This document shows positions 34,030 to 44,759 of a stretch of DNA of 64,000 nt, piece after piece; position 1 is the stretch's first letter; each line of letters starts with the position of its first letter. The notes under the pieces were generated by a model. That model worked only from the letters and a program-made list of their open reading frames with translations, was not told the DNA's origin and did no database searches. Source of the DNA: Oscheius dolichura (taxonomy: Eukaryota > Nematoda > Chromadorea > Rhabditida > Rhabditidae); NCBI GenBank assembly GCA_932521035.1, contig OW051495.1, positions 10,230,001 to 10,294,000 on the forward strand. Reading direction: 5' to 3'. Position numbers and translations under genes: made by a program.

Positions 34030-34784
34030 TCAATGGAGAGGAGCTCCCGGGGCATAGGCGCCATAGAGACGGCGATAGTCCTCACGGTCTCGGAGATAGT
34101 TGTAGCAGCGCTTGACAATAGTGAAGAACCAGTAGTCGATAATGGTGAAGAGACCAACGACAACGGCCATGATACCGAAAGCCAGTCGGCGGGCGACTTC
34201 CTCGTCATGGTCTCTCTTAAACGTCTGCTGATATCCGAAAACATCCTGAAACATATTTCTTTCTCTTCTGGTAAGGGAAGGACTCCTACCGCAGCGAAGG
34301 TAGCCGGAGGAGAGAAGGGAGCGAAACAGGCGATTAACAGAGCAATGAAGACGATCAGAGAGCCGATGAAGAAGAGGGCCCACATAATGACAATGGGCAT
34401 GACGAAGCGAGGGTTCTTCTTCTTGATTCCGACGAAGAGAAGAATGGTACAGAGCATTTCAAAGACGAGAACTGTCATCTAAAGAGGGAAATAAAGGATC
34501 AAGACCAGGGAAAACGAACCGAAGGATAGTCCACGCGGTAACGGCCAAAGGCACGGTAAATGGAGATACCAAAGACGATCAACATAATCCATCCAATACG
34601 CTTGGCTGCTTTCTAAATAGAATTGATTCCTGTCCAGAAAGAATAAATGGAGTTTGAGCCCTTTTAAAGAATTAAATTGGTCTCCGCTTACCTTGGCGTG
34701 TACCTTTCCACAGCAGCAATGTTCACACATGTATTTGGGGTCATGGTGGGGGAAGTTGTCCTCAACGACGACTGCCTTCGACAT
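34030..34784 (-). CDS. four-TM membrane protein, LAPTM-like layout
   Basis: Four exons: MSKAVVVEDNFPHHDPKY and MCEHCCCGKVHAK, then AAKRIGWIMLIVFGISIYRA, then MTVLVFEMLCTILLFVGIK with PRFVMPIVIMWALFFIG and SLIVFIALLIACFAPFS, and last DVFGYQQTFKRDHDEEVARR with a fourth TM (GIMAVVVGLFTIIDYWFF) and a Tyr-rich C-tail (DREDYRRLYGAYAPGAP). Introns removed: one of about 80 bp and two of 40-46 bp. A Cys-cluster N-terminus, four TMs and a tyrosine-containing tail resemble lysosome-associated LAPTM-type or MARVEL-like proteins. The assignment rests on layout only. It is well preserved and looks like a conserved single-copy gene. Confidence 0.6.
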
Positions 34785-36527
34785 GGCTGGAAGAGAATAA
34801 AATTAGAAGGCTAAACCGGACCAAAGAGAAAGAAAAAACGGGAGAATGGCAAAACAAGATGTCTGAAATCTGTTTTAGCCCGCCCCCTTGCGTCTTGTTT
34901 TGAAGCTCTTTATGGCTGTTTACATATGCAGAGACGACGCCAAGTTCGCGAGATCTATGGATCAAAATGAAAAATAGACGGGGCCGAGGGGACTCGAGGA
35001 GTGAGAGTTATGGAGAAGTATACAGTGGAAGGGTAATGTTATTCAGGAGGGACAGAGCGAAAGACTAGAATGGCTTGTGTTGACGGATAACAGGCGAGAA
35101 TTGTTGCCTATCTGGAATATTTTTCTCGGCATAATCAACCCAGAATGGGCAAAGTATGATTCCGGTCATAATTAGATTAGGGCAGACCATTGAGTCTGGT
35201 GTTATTTGTGAGAGACACTTTGGACTTCGGAATAAAGGAAAACGACAGATTGAAAATGGTCGATTTTGATGGAAACGACCAACTTCTACAGTTTTTCATT
35301 ATTTCCCGCTTCCAAATAATAAAAGGAGAACGATGAAGCGTTTCCAGAAACCGCGTTTGCCTGCTTTGCTGTATTTTCTCATGGGCATTGAGTAGTAGAG
35401 ACTACTGTAATAAGACAAACTTGTCACTTTTAATTTAAGCTTGGATAAAATGAGGAAAGAGAGAATTATAAAGAGAGTAGACAGGGCATAGCTAGGCGGA
35501 AAACATTCAATACGCATATGTTGACGACTTCGAAGGACACGCGGGGCAGAAAGAGTAAACAGCTGTGAATCAACAAGGGATCAAAAGAACGCGCAGAGGA
35601 CACTTATTGTTCGCTTGAGGGAAGAGCTACGACTTGTTTTGGATGGAAATAGATGTTTGAAAAGGATTAACATCTTGGGCTTCTTGAAATCTGGGGAGTA
35701 TGGTACTGGGAAACTGGTAAACTTCGAAAATTGGGAAATTGGGGAGGTATTTCAGATGAAGACCTTGACACCTTTCTCTTTCTTCGAACTAAATACTTTT
35801 CTTCAAACCAGTATGCCTCCGGCGGCCTTTGGCCGCGTTTGGATTACAAATTTGACAGTCGAAAAAGATTTGACCGTCGGATAAGGTCAAACGGTCGAAA
35901 CTTTCTGCTTCTCTCTCATTTGACCGGTCAATCCGTACAGACGACAGGTCATACAGACAGACAGACAGAGATCTGCCTATTATTAGGGTAGGATTTACCA
36001 AAAGCGAAGGCAACAGTTCAGTTTTCTGTCGAAACAGCCCAGCTTACTGGTCAACACAAGACGTTTTGCAACCTATCTTCGCTTTTATTTCACTTCTTGT
36101 TGTTTGTTGCTACTGGAACGTTTCTTTTCCTTTTCCTCGATCTTTTATATCCATAATCAAGTCAAAAAGTTCATGCTGCACTAAAATTCTGGCCAACTTA
36201 TGATGAAGTTGTTGCCGCTTTCCGTAAAACGAGAGCCGTTCCTGTCATTTGACCCTCGTACACACTTTCTATTGTCATCCTCTCTTTTTTTTGCAAAAAA
36301 GTTGAACTCTGTGTGTTCTTTCCCAAAACTTTGTCCAAAACGCTTAGAGTCCTCTCGTTGTCCTCGTCTATTTTTCACTATGTGCCCCTCAGTTCGCTCT
36401 CCCCGTGCCGGTAAACAACAAGGGGCGGCCATTTCGGCCGTGTCAACACCCTGCCAGGGAGAATCATTTGTTATTTTTCAGTTTTGTTGGCTTCCCTCTC
36501 TACTGCGGATTAAACAAAAAAGAAGAG
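34785..36527. other. intergenic region upstream of catalase
   Basis: It holds one dispersed repeat (35838-35996) and a 72-codon minus frame at 35299-35517 (starting MRIECFPPSYALSTLFII, basic C-terminal half) that could be a small secreted or membrane protein, but nothing confirms it. The last 400 bp before catalase are pyrimidine-rich. A TTTTTCAG at about 36475-36482 is a possible trans-splice acceptor for the catalase mRNA. Confidence 0.4.
35838..35996 (-). repeat. GACAGACAG-headed dispersed repeat, copy 3
   Basis: Best-preserved copy: TTTGACAGTCGAAAAAG, TTTGACCGTCGGATAAGGTC, AAACGGTCGAAACTTTCTGC, GGTCAATCCGTACAGACGAC, AGGTCATACAGACAGACAGA, then CTATTATTAGGGTAGGATT. Several TTTGACNGTCG units suggest internal short repeats. 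Confidence 0.7.
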
Positions 36528-38832
36528 ATGGACAAATTGATCGACACTGTGGCTGGCGCTCTCACGGTTACTCCTAAAGGTCCGTTCTCCTTCTTCCTTC
36601 TTAAAACAGTCTCCTTATTTCAGCAAAGATGGCGGACAGCGACAATCCAGCTGACAGCCAGCTTCACCGATATGCTATGAACGTTGATGTTGGTCTTTTA
36701 TTATTCATTTTCTCACTCAATTTTTAGAAAACCTTGACTCTGACCACGTCTAACGGCGCTCCCATCTACGACAAAAGCAATGTTCTGACAGTTGGACCCC
36801 GTGGCCCGTTGCTCATGCAAGATGTCGTCTACATGGACGAGATGGCTCATTTTGACAGGGAGAGGATCCCGGAACGAGTTGTCCACGCCAAAGGAGTCGG
36901 TAAGATCCTGTTACTTGCTACTAGAGATAGATTCTGGGCTTGTTGGCCCCAATTGCATTCATGAATAGGGAGCTACCATTTTAGTAGCCTTGAGAAACCC
37001 TAGGCTCTATTCAATTAGGCATGAGCTGGATGTATGGATACCAGCCGAAATTATAAACAACTGCCCATCGGAAAACAATGAGTAATTCCAGGTGCTCATG
37101 GTTTCTTCGAAGTGACCCACGACATTACCCAATACTGCAAGGCTGAGATCTTCAGCGAGATTGGCAAGCAGACTCCGTGTTTTGTTCGCCTCTCAACCGT
37201 CGGTCGGTTCCCCCTCTTTATTTCCTTCTAATAATGAGTTATTTCCAGCTGGAGAGTCCGGAAGTCCCGACACGGCCAGAGATCCTCGCGGTTTTGCCAT
37301 GAAGTTCTATACGGAAGAAGGAAATTGGGATCTGGTTGGCAATAATACTCCTATCTTCTTCGTCAGGGATCCATTCCTCTTTCCGAACTTTATCCACGCT
37401 CTGGTTAGTCGTAATACCTTGGGGGACAAACAAAGAGTAAACAAGTGGGAACGCACTCACCCCCTGGTCGAAAACACTCTCTTTGCGTTTGATCTGTTGG
37501 CCTCACCAAAGTAACAAAACAACTGGGAGAGTGAGAGGGAAAGAGGGTGATGCGGACTCTATTTTAGACTTTCTTTTGATTAAAAGAAGACCCGAAAATG
37601 TCTCAACAGTTCACGTTCTTTCTGACGGGGAGAGCGAGTGCTCTTCTGACCTGGAACCTGGGCAAATCCATCTGTTTCAGAAGCGCAACCCTCAGACGCA
37701 TCTCCGTGACGGAAATGCTCTCTGGGACTTCTGGGGCAACCATCCCGAATCGACTCATCAGGTCATGTTCCTGTTCAGTGACAGAGGAACTCCTGACGGC
37801 GTTCGCCGCATGCATGGTTACGGGTCTCATGCATTCAAAATGGTCAATAAGGCCGGACAAGCCGTCTACTGTAAATTCCATTTGAAGGTACCGTTTATAT
37901 TTTCAATTCTGAGTCCTTTAGAATCGACAAGGATTTAAATGTCTCTCGGCCCAGGATGCCAACCGCCTTTGTGGCGAGGATCCGGACTATTCTCATCGAG
38001 ATCTCTTTAATGCCATCGAGAAGGGCGACTATCCCTGTTGGGACTTTATGATCCAGGTATTGGCGACTGCCGAATGGAAGTGGAGAGAGGAATTTTCAGG
38101 TGATGACCTTCGAGCAGGCCGAGAAGTGCCCCTTCAATCCGTTCGACTTGACCAAAATTTGGCCCCATAGCGACTATCCACTGATCCCCGTTGGAAGGAT
38201 GGTTTTGAACAAGAATCCTACAAATTACTTCGCTGAGGTTTCCCAGAGCCCGTTTCGTCTAATCAGGAGGAATTTTAGGTTGAGCAAGCCGCCTTCAGCC
38301 CGTCCCACGTCGTTCCCGGAATTGAGTTCTCCCCGGACAAGATGCTCCAAGGCCGCCTCTTTTCCTACCCGGACACGCATTTCCATCGCCTGGGCCCCAA
38401 CTACATCCAGCTGCCCATCAACTGCCCCTTCCGTTCCCGTCCTCACAACACCCAGCGAGGTGGTAACATGTGCTTCGACAGCCAGGGCGACGCTCCCAAC
38501 TATCATCCCAACTCCTTCCAAGGGCCCAAGGAATGCCCCCGATCCAAGGAGCACGTTGTCCAGGTGACTGGAGATGTGGAGAGGTACAATTCACACGATG
38601 ACGACAACTTCAGCCAGCCCAGAGCCTTTTGGGAGAAGGTAGACAAATTCTTTTTTGTAGTATAAAGAAATGGTTCTAGGTCTTGGATGAAGCTGCTCGT
38701 GAACGTCTCGTGACGAATATTGTCGACGCTCTGGGTCCTTGCTACTCTGACATCCAGGAAAGAGCCATCCGCAACTTTGAACAAGTTCATGAGGACTTTG
38801 GGAGGAAGCTTCGATCCAAGCTGGGCAAGTAA
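36528..38832 (+). CDS. ctl: catalase
   Basis: Ten exons join in phase (36528-36579, 36624-36682, 36728-36899, 37092-37202, 37249-37403, 37681-37887, 37922-38056, 38100-38237, 38279-38638, 38680-38832). All family landmarks are present: [40 protein letters not shown] (active-site His), [20 protein letters not shown], the Asn-containing [33 protein letters not shown], and [17 protein letters not shown] with the haem-ligand Tyr, then [19 protein letters not shown]. It should be a tetrameric haem enzyme that splits hydrogen peroxide. The C-terminus reads SKLGK: a peroxisomal SKL signal would be buried by two extra residues, so localisation is uncertain. A poly(A) signal AATAAA lies at 38887. Confidence 0.96.
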
Positions 38833-38941
38833 AGTAATCCCTTATTGTGTACATACTTGTATTCTGTTCCTCTAGAAGGAGAGTCTAATAAATCAACCTG
38901 TTTATTATTATTAATGTTATTATCGTTCTTGTCTCCATTCA

Positions 38942-39546
38942 TCACCCTGGCATTGGCGGCGTTCGCGGGACTGACGATTGACGACAGTTGACTTCGGTAA
39001 TAGGAGTCATTTCGTACCACCACTTTTCATCGGCCCGGCATTCGAGCACAGCTGTCACTTCCATCTAATATCGTCCCCTTTTTAGATTTTCTGTTAAACA
39101 GTACTTACGACGTTGATCTGGTCCGGACCTCCGATGTTCAAAGGCGCATTGAACTGCATAAAAGCAAACATTCCGGTATTAGCAGTACAGATGGCAGTCA
39201 ACCGCTTACATCCCGTGGCAGGATCGGGTCCTGGATCCCTTAAAATGAAAGTATTCATAAAAGAAGAGAGGAAAACTCACATAGAGGTAGCAGCAACACT
39301 GCTCGGATTAGCGAGATTAACTTGTGTGAATGTTACTTGACTAGCTTGGCACGACTGGCAATCCACTGGAAGTTTTTGTGGTTGTCAAGAAGCAAAAGGT
39401 TCCTTACTAGCTGCTGTTGTTGTGGTAGGCGCCATTGTCACAGTAGTGGTGGGTAATCCGGGAGCAGTGGTTGTCCCTACGCTGGAGGTAGCAACGCAGG
39501 CGAGGATCTCTTCCATCCTCAGGAGCAGCATCAATATTAGGAGCAT
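38942..39546 (-). CDS. secreted C6-domain protein (C6-1)
   Basis: The start at 39546 gives MLLILMLLLRMEEILAC, a signal peptide, followed by a Thr/Pro linker (TTTAPGLPTTTVTMAPTTTT). The C6 domain spans three exons: VDCQSCQASQVTFTQVNLAN, DPGPDPATGCKRLTAICTAN, then MEVTAVLECRADEKWWYEMT and EVNCRQSS before TGA at 38942. The six cysteines and the late Trp match the nematode C6 domain (PF01681 type), which has no known biochemical function. Introns are 45-60 bp. A related gene is at 44113-44759 and a broken copy at 40438-40641. It is convergent with the catalase gene, with only about 50 bp between the catalase poly(A) signal and this stop. Confidence 0.75.
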
Positions 39547-40437
39547 TTTGTGATACATTCACTCTCTGAAAAGCGAGACGAGTCACTGGGAACGCGGAAC
39601 GATCAAGCAACGTAAAATGGGAAGCTCAAAAGTGAAAAGGCAAAGAGAAATCCGATCCGCTCCCCGCAACATCGTAAATGGTCTGTTTCAGCTTCCTGAG
39701 GAGGATAAATAAGTGATATGATTTTCAAGGTGTACATCTCGGTTTGAGAACTCAAAGAGGAACAGAGTATATTTTAGAAGAACCCGACATACCAAGACTC
39801 TAACAATAGAATAGAAGCGGCTTCCCGCAGCAGGAATAAAGGAGCCTTCACCTTGGGCCGTTATAAGGAGGGGCATTCTAGAAAAAGTTCCCAAAGGCAC
39901 CCCAGTCGGATACTGACGAAAGTGATAGTTCCCGTAGCTGCAAATTAAAAATCGAAAAAAAAGAAAAGCCCGATTGATGGATCTGAGATAATGAACACGT
40001 CGATTTGTAATTAACTTTTCCATCCAGTTTCCGCTTGTCCCTGAATAGTTTTCCGCACCGTTTTATTAATTTGAGCAATTAAACACCCCTAAAACAGGGG
40101 AATCAGCATGATCTCTTGCGGGAATCGCTGTCGGGCAGATGTCTAGCGACCTGTCGCTTTCAAGCCGCGCATTGAAAAATCATTTCCTCACTCCCCTCTT
40201 CACCGCTGAATACGTAAATGAGAGAAATATCTTTCCGTTTTCTTCTGTTCTCGAGATCTGGTCGAACAAGTCCCCCATTCAATTCTTTTCGAATACTTCC
40301 CCTATTTTGAACAATTGCCTGCTTGTCTAGGAAACAAAATCTGTAGATTATTAGAATAAATCAATTAGTTTCTTAAACAATTTATTAGAATCTCGTTACC
40401 CAGTTTCATAAATGTTGGCTTCTTCCTCGGACTGTTA
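39547..40437. other. intergenic DNA, part of a duplicated block
   Basis: No gene is seen. About 40020-40170 matches 43650-43795 (shared strings include GAATCAGCATGATCTCTTGC, against a diverged equivalent, and AGCGACCTGTCGCTTTCAA). The match continues through 40440 into the C6 copies. Confidence 0.5.
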
Positions 40438-40641
40438 TCAACCAGGAAGAGCTTCGAGACAGTTGACCTCTTCAACAGCTAGCATATTATTGTAGCGCCA
40501 TTGCCCATCGGTGCCGCAGAACCCTCTAGGCACGTGATAATATATAAAACTATATAACTATACGATGAGGTAGGTGTAAGAGTGCCCATGCCGGTAGCTG
40601 GTGTGAATACAATTTGATCAGTACTGCATCTTTGACAATCC
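40438..40641 (-). pseudogene. C6-domain pseudogene (C6-psi)
   Basis: The last C6 exon is intact (CGTDGQWRYNNMLAVEEVNC to a stop at 40438), and so is the first (DCQRCSTDQIVFTPATGMG). The middle exon with the GCKRL motif is missing and the joining sequence is AT-rich and unspliceable as I read it. The first exon is cut at its 5' side by a MITE at 40643-41226, and no linker or signal peptide follows beyond it. Confidence 0.7.
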
Positions 40642-40642
40642 T

Positions 40643-41226
40643 TATAGTCCGTTTCCAATCTCGGGTTTTCCGGCTACGGGACCCTTTCCCAGTCCTTTAA
40701 ATTATTCACGCTCGCGCTCCGTTTCCTTTTCTGCTTCTTTTTCAATTTTTCATGTTTTTATTGAGTATAAGATGTTTATTAGTTCGGTTATGGTTGTTAG
40801 AAAGAAGAAAAATTGGGTATTACACGGTAAGAGAACAAAATTAACGAAAAAATCCATTTTCAGCTGGGAAATTCGGATTCTTCTTGGTTTTTCCTTTTCT
40901 TTTCCATTTCTTCTTGCTCTGATACGTTCGAATGTCATAGGTCCATCTTTAGTAATGCTCTACATGAGGAGCAGCAGTACATCCGTTAGGAAGGTGTATC
41001 AGGCGGCGAAGTATCAAGATGTGAACTAACCGTTAGCAAACCGATCCTCCGAGAGTCCTTTGAGTATCATATAGCAGAAGCGTGGGTAAAAATGTAAGAA
41101 AACAGCCAAAAAACCGTGTTAGAAGCAAAAAGTAAAACAAAAAAAAACGTAGCGCGGGCGTGAATTATTTAAAGGACTGGGAAAAGGTCCCGTAGCCGGA
41201 AAACCCGAGATTGGAAACGGACTATA
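40643..41226. mobile_element. MITE with about 72-bp terminal inverted repeats
   Basis: The ends are GTCCGTTTCCAATCTCGGG on the left (40647) and its reverse complement on the right (to 41222). The inverted match runs about 72 bp with roughly three mismatches. TATA occurs on both sides and may be the target duplication, though a TA duplication with longer termini is also possible. The interior (about 430 bp) has no transposase; the one open frame (MFISSVMVVRKKKNWVLHG) is not convincing. The element sits exactly where the C6 pseudogene exon loses similarity to C6-2, so it inserted into that gene copy. Confidence 0.82.
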
Positions 41227-41552
41227 AATGTCGTTTTCGAGGTAACAAGAAAGTAGGCCATCACAAGCAGTATCTTGTGTTTTTTTAGTTTTCGAGAGAA
41301 CCGGTTGATTGGAATCTATGTAGAAGTAAACTGGTGAACATTTTTCACCTACTAGTGAAAGGAAGTGAGTAGGAATTCTTCGCTATCTTACAATATCTTG
41401 TTAGCTTTGACCCTCTCTCCAGCATTTTAGCCCAGGAAGGACTACGAAGTTGCGTTAACGTCAAAGGTGGAGAGTGCATAACAGAGAGACGTTCCGACTA
41501 TTGGTGAAGAACGTTTGTCTATATTTATTCATGAGCGGTAGTTTATCGCAGA

Positions 41553-42851
41553 TCACTCATCCACGCGAGAAAGGGAATTATTTGTCAGAGGAGGTAAACG
41601 AATGGCTTTCTGAGCAACCTCAGAGGTCTTCGTTGCGGAAGGCCGCCTTCTTTTAAAGCATCTACAGGCGGATGAAATCAATTCAAAGATGGCCTTTCTG
41701 TACGGTTTGATGATCATAATTGTAGCTAGGGTATTAAATAAGGGATAGAGTGCTATTGGTATGGCACAAAAGGAGAACCCCAAATTTGGATGGGCGTATA
41801 GGGTTCTATAGGTTGAATCGGTGTTGTGCGATGAAAATACTATTACCATTCCAATACCGAAACAGACAAACGGTAGATTCGTCATAATTACGGGGAAAAA
41901 TGTCTGAAATGTTTTTTGCAATGTACAACTCTTGTAAGTTGAAGTTTCACCTGGATAAGAAGCATAATTGTCAGCCGTATTTGTAAGGAATAGTTCTCAT
42001 TTGACATCAGTCTAGATTCCTTCATAATTCTGCGATGAGTTAGATATGTAAGTCCGCCTACTCCAATAGGAAAAATAAATAGAGCAGATATCAAGGGTAA
42101 AACTGAAAATGTTGTCGGCAATACGTGTAAACTTACTCATAAACCAAAAGTATGGATTATCCGGAGGAAAAAAGCAGAAAATATCATGTTCCATATCGAA
42201 GATTTCAAGAAGATGGCTGGCATTCTGTCGCATGACAAACTCATGTAATCCCTAAAGTAAGCAAAAATTTCCCACGATAAATCTTTCAATAGCAATGAAT
42301 TTTACCTGTTTCCCTTCAAAGATTAGAACGGCACCACTAGCAAAAACAAGTGCTATGATAACGAATTGGATAAATTGCAATAGGATAAATCTGTAGAAAG
42401 GATTAAAAGGAAAAATAACGGGCTTACGGTATACCGTGGCTTAATTTTAAGATGACATTATTTTTATACGTAATAGCATAGCGCATAACACATTCTTCGA
42501 GTATAGCCAATAGTGAAAAGAGATTAGAACCCAAAAATACACCCAGTGCGATTAGTCCACCGGGCTCTCCAAGGCAATTGTAAACGCTATTCGCTTTCAG
42601 TAATGGTAGTGGAAAATATGACTTCTGGATATCATAGCCAAATCCCCAAATGGAACTATGGGCTAGGATCGTATCACTGATCTGAAAAATTCTAAAAATG
42701 GCTGCAGAGTCCTTACCACCATTTTTAAAAGAAAAGGCCGAATAAATGTCATTTTCTTTGGTGATTTGGTGAGAATTGCGTAGATCAGGAATAATGAAGG
42801 AATATCTATCAGAAGAGGGCCAATGGCCACGGCAAGAGAAAGAAGGTCCAT
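41553..42851 (-). CDS. 7TM chemoreceptor, Str/Srh-superfamily type
   Basis: Six exons fit in phase (42717-42851, 42428-42681, 42306-42390, 42137-42251, 41951-42102, 41553-41903), 363 residues. TM1 LLIDIPSLFLIYAIL is followed by KSPKKM, the loop typical of Srh/Sri/Str receptors. Later segments: LIALGVFLGSNLFSLLAILE with ECVMRYAI (TM3 end), FILLQFIQFVIIALVFASG, LPLISALFIFPIGVGGLTYL with HRRIMKESRLMS, LTIMLLIQTFFPVIMTNLPF and PLFNTLATIMIIKPYRKAIF, ending with the PYR motif. The C-tail is basic and Cys-containing (CRCFKRRR). No defect was found. It is related in type, but not closely, to the receptor at 9744-12741. Likely a chemosensory receptor in ciliated neurons. Confidence 0.85.
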
Positions 42852-43191
42852 TGGGAATTCAAAAAAAAATACGGCCCTCGATAACGCGGGTGGGAAAACA
42901 AATGAGATTCTATGACTGCGTATAATTTTTCAGCTGTCCGCATCAGGTACTAAGCATCGTTTTTTTCTAAACATTTTGTGCGATGTTTAATGATGTTTAT
43001 TCAATTATTAAAAAAAATTGATAGAATGCCAAGTTTTCAGTATTTTTGGAGAAGAAGAAGAAAAAGAGATCCCTCTTTGCTTACAAGGATCAGAAGGGTG
43101 GTTAGTGGTCACCTGCGGTCCCCGGAGCTGGCAGTTGATTTGCTGGAAATCCGTTTGAAATATTTCGTATAAAAATGGTACCATGACAAGT

Positions 43192-43565
43192 TTATTGGGT
43201 TCTCTCAGTTCTGGGGGTCTCGGTAGTAGCGGTCCCATTCACCCCAATACGGCAGAGATAGTTGTTCACTTGCATATCTCCGTAAAAAGTGGTCCATCTG
43301 CCATCAGGCATCATTAGAGCATTTGAATTGGTCTCCAGGTGTCCAATTGGTAAAGGACAGGCGATTTTCTTTGGTGGCATACCAGATTCCATTTTGATCT
43401 CTGTAAGCTCCAAGCCACATTGAAGTAAATCCTTGTGTTGGAAAAATTTGAGTGGTACAAAGAATTAATAACAGAAACAAACCTTTAAACTACCTGTTAA
43501 CGTAGCTGTTGTCTTCCCGGCGTCAGCGCTATCCCCAGCTTTCCGACTGACGTCACTTATTGTCA
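43192..43565 (-). pseudogene. C-type lectin remnant with frameshift
   Basis: Two exons can be read: VTISDVSRKAGDSADAGK, then FTSMWLGAYRDQNGIWYA, with LSFTNWTPGDQ, the mid-CTLD WxGA and NWxPG motifs. The next part, NSNALMMPDGRWTTFYGD and VNNYLCRIGVNG, is the CTLD end but lies in another frame; one base near 43330 is out of step. N-terminal CTLD and signal-peptide exons are missing. The layout resembles CTLD2 of the 15145-17226 gene. A sequencing error could explain the frameshift but not the lost 5' exons. Confidence 0.65.
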
Positions 43566-44112
43566 CAAAAAACATTGGAACAAGGTAAAGTAGATAGAAG
43601 AATACATTGCCGTTACTTGTGAATATGGAGAGTAGATCAACGTTTTCATGTAGATTAGTGTATGAATAGTTTCAACGTCTTTTCATCAACTTGAGCAATG
43701 AAACAGTCTCTAACGACGGGAAAGTCAGCATGATCTCTTGCGAAAATCGTTGATTGGCAGCTAGCGACCTGTCGCTTTCAACCCGCTAATTGACGCACTC
43801 CGTTAAGGATATACTCATTATTTATGGCTTATTGTCTTCTCAGGATAGTCAACAAATATTTCTCGATAGGTTTTTCCTTCTCAAGTTCACCACTGAATGA
43901 AACAACACTTGATTTCTTTCTGTTTTCGTATGTTTCCCAGAACGGGTTGGACTAATCTTCCCCTCTCTCGTCCCGGAAGAAGTAAAGTATCTTGTACATT
44001 TGTCTGCTTCTCTAACAAAAGGGAATCTAATAAATCACGTACGTTTGATCAAACAATTCATTACTATCTCGTTATCGCCAGTTCCATAAATGTTGGCTTC
44101 TTGGGCGGACTG
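43566..44112. other. second copy of the duplicated block
   Basis: About 43650-43795 parallels 40020-40170, and 44000-44112 parallels 40330-40437. No gene is seen within. The 117-codon frame at 43897 is a shadow. Confidence 0.5.
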
Positions 44113-44759
44113 TTATCCACCAGTAAAAGCTACCATGCAGTTGACCTCCATAATAATCTGCATATTATTGTAGCCCAATTGCCCATCGACACCGCAGAGG
44201 AGAGGGGCAGTAACCGTCTAACAACTTTTTTTTACTGTCTAGGAAAATGACTGTACCCGACCCATATTCTGATTTTCGATTGGACCTCCTGTACCTGTGT
44301 TGAACCCCATATAACTAATGAGGTTAACACCGGTCGTACAAATAAGATTTAGTCGTTTGCATCCCGTGGCAGGATCGGGTCCCGGGTCCCTATAAATGTT
44401 AGTAATAAATAAGAACAAAAAAAACACACATAGAGGTAGGCGTAGAGGTATCTGGGCCAGAAGCCGGTGTGAACGTGATTTGAGCAGTAGTACACCCTTG
44501 ACAATTCACTGGAATATTTTACGGATAAACAGGGATCTTCTCGATATTTGAAAATTCTCAAACCTTACAGGCTATTATGGTCGTGGTTGGCAACGTCGTA
44601 GTTGTAGTCACTTCTGGAGTAGTTGTAGTGGCGGGCACTTCCGGAGTTGTCGTAGGCACTATCACAGTGGTAGTAGGAACGACTGTCTTTCCGGATTCCC
44701 GTCTGCAAGCCGCGCTCGGCTTTGTCACGATTTGTGGTTTGTGATCCGAATTGAGCTGC
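44113..44759 (-). CDS. C6-domain protein (C6-2), 5' end unclear
   Basis: The linker exon has Thr-rich repeats (TTTVIVPTTTPEVPATTTT, then LPTTTIIA). The C6 exons follow: LNCQGCTTAQITFTPASGPD, DPGPDPATGCKRLNLICTTG and, after a short intron, TVTAPLLCGVDGQLGYNNMQ with VNCMVAFTGG to TAA at 44113. All cysteine positions of C6-1 are kept. I could not find a signal-peptide exon: the frame upstream of the linker (KPSAACRRESGK) runs back to an acceptor at about 44759, and the sequence before it has no hydrophobic start. Either the first exon lies farther up or the gene has lost it. Confidence 0.65.

Noticed and set aside
38225-38554. 109-codon minus frame inside catalase
   Set aside because: Shadow of catalase exon 9.
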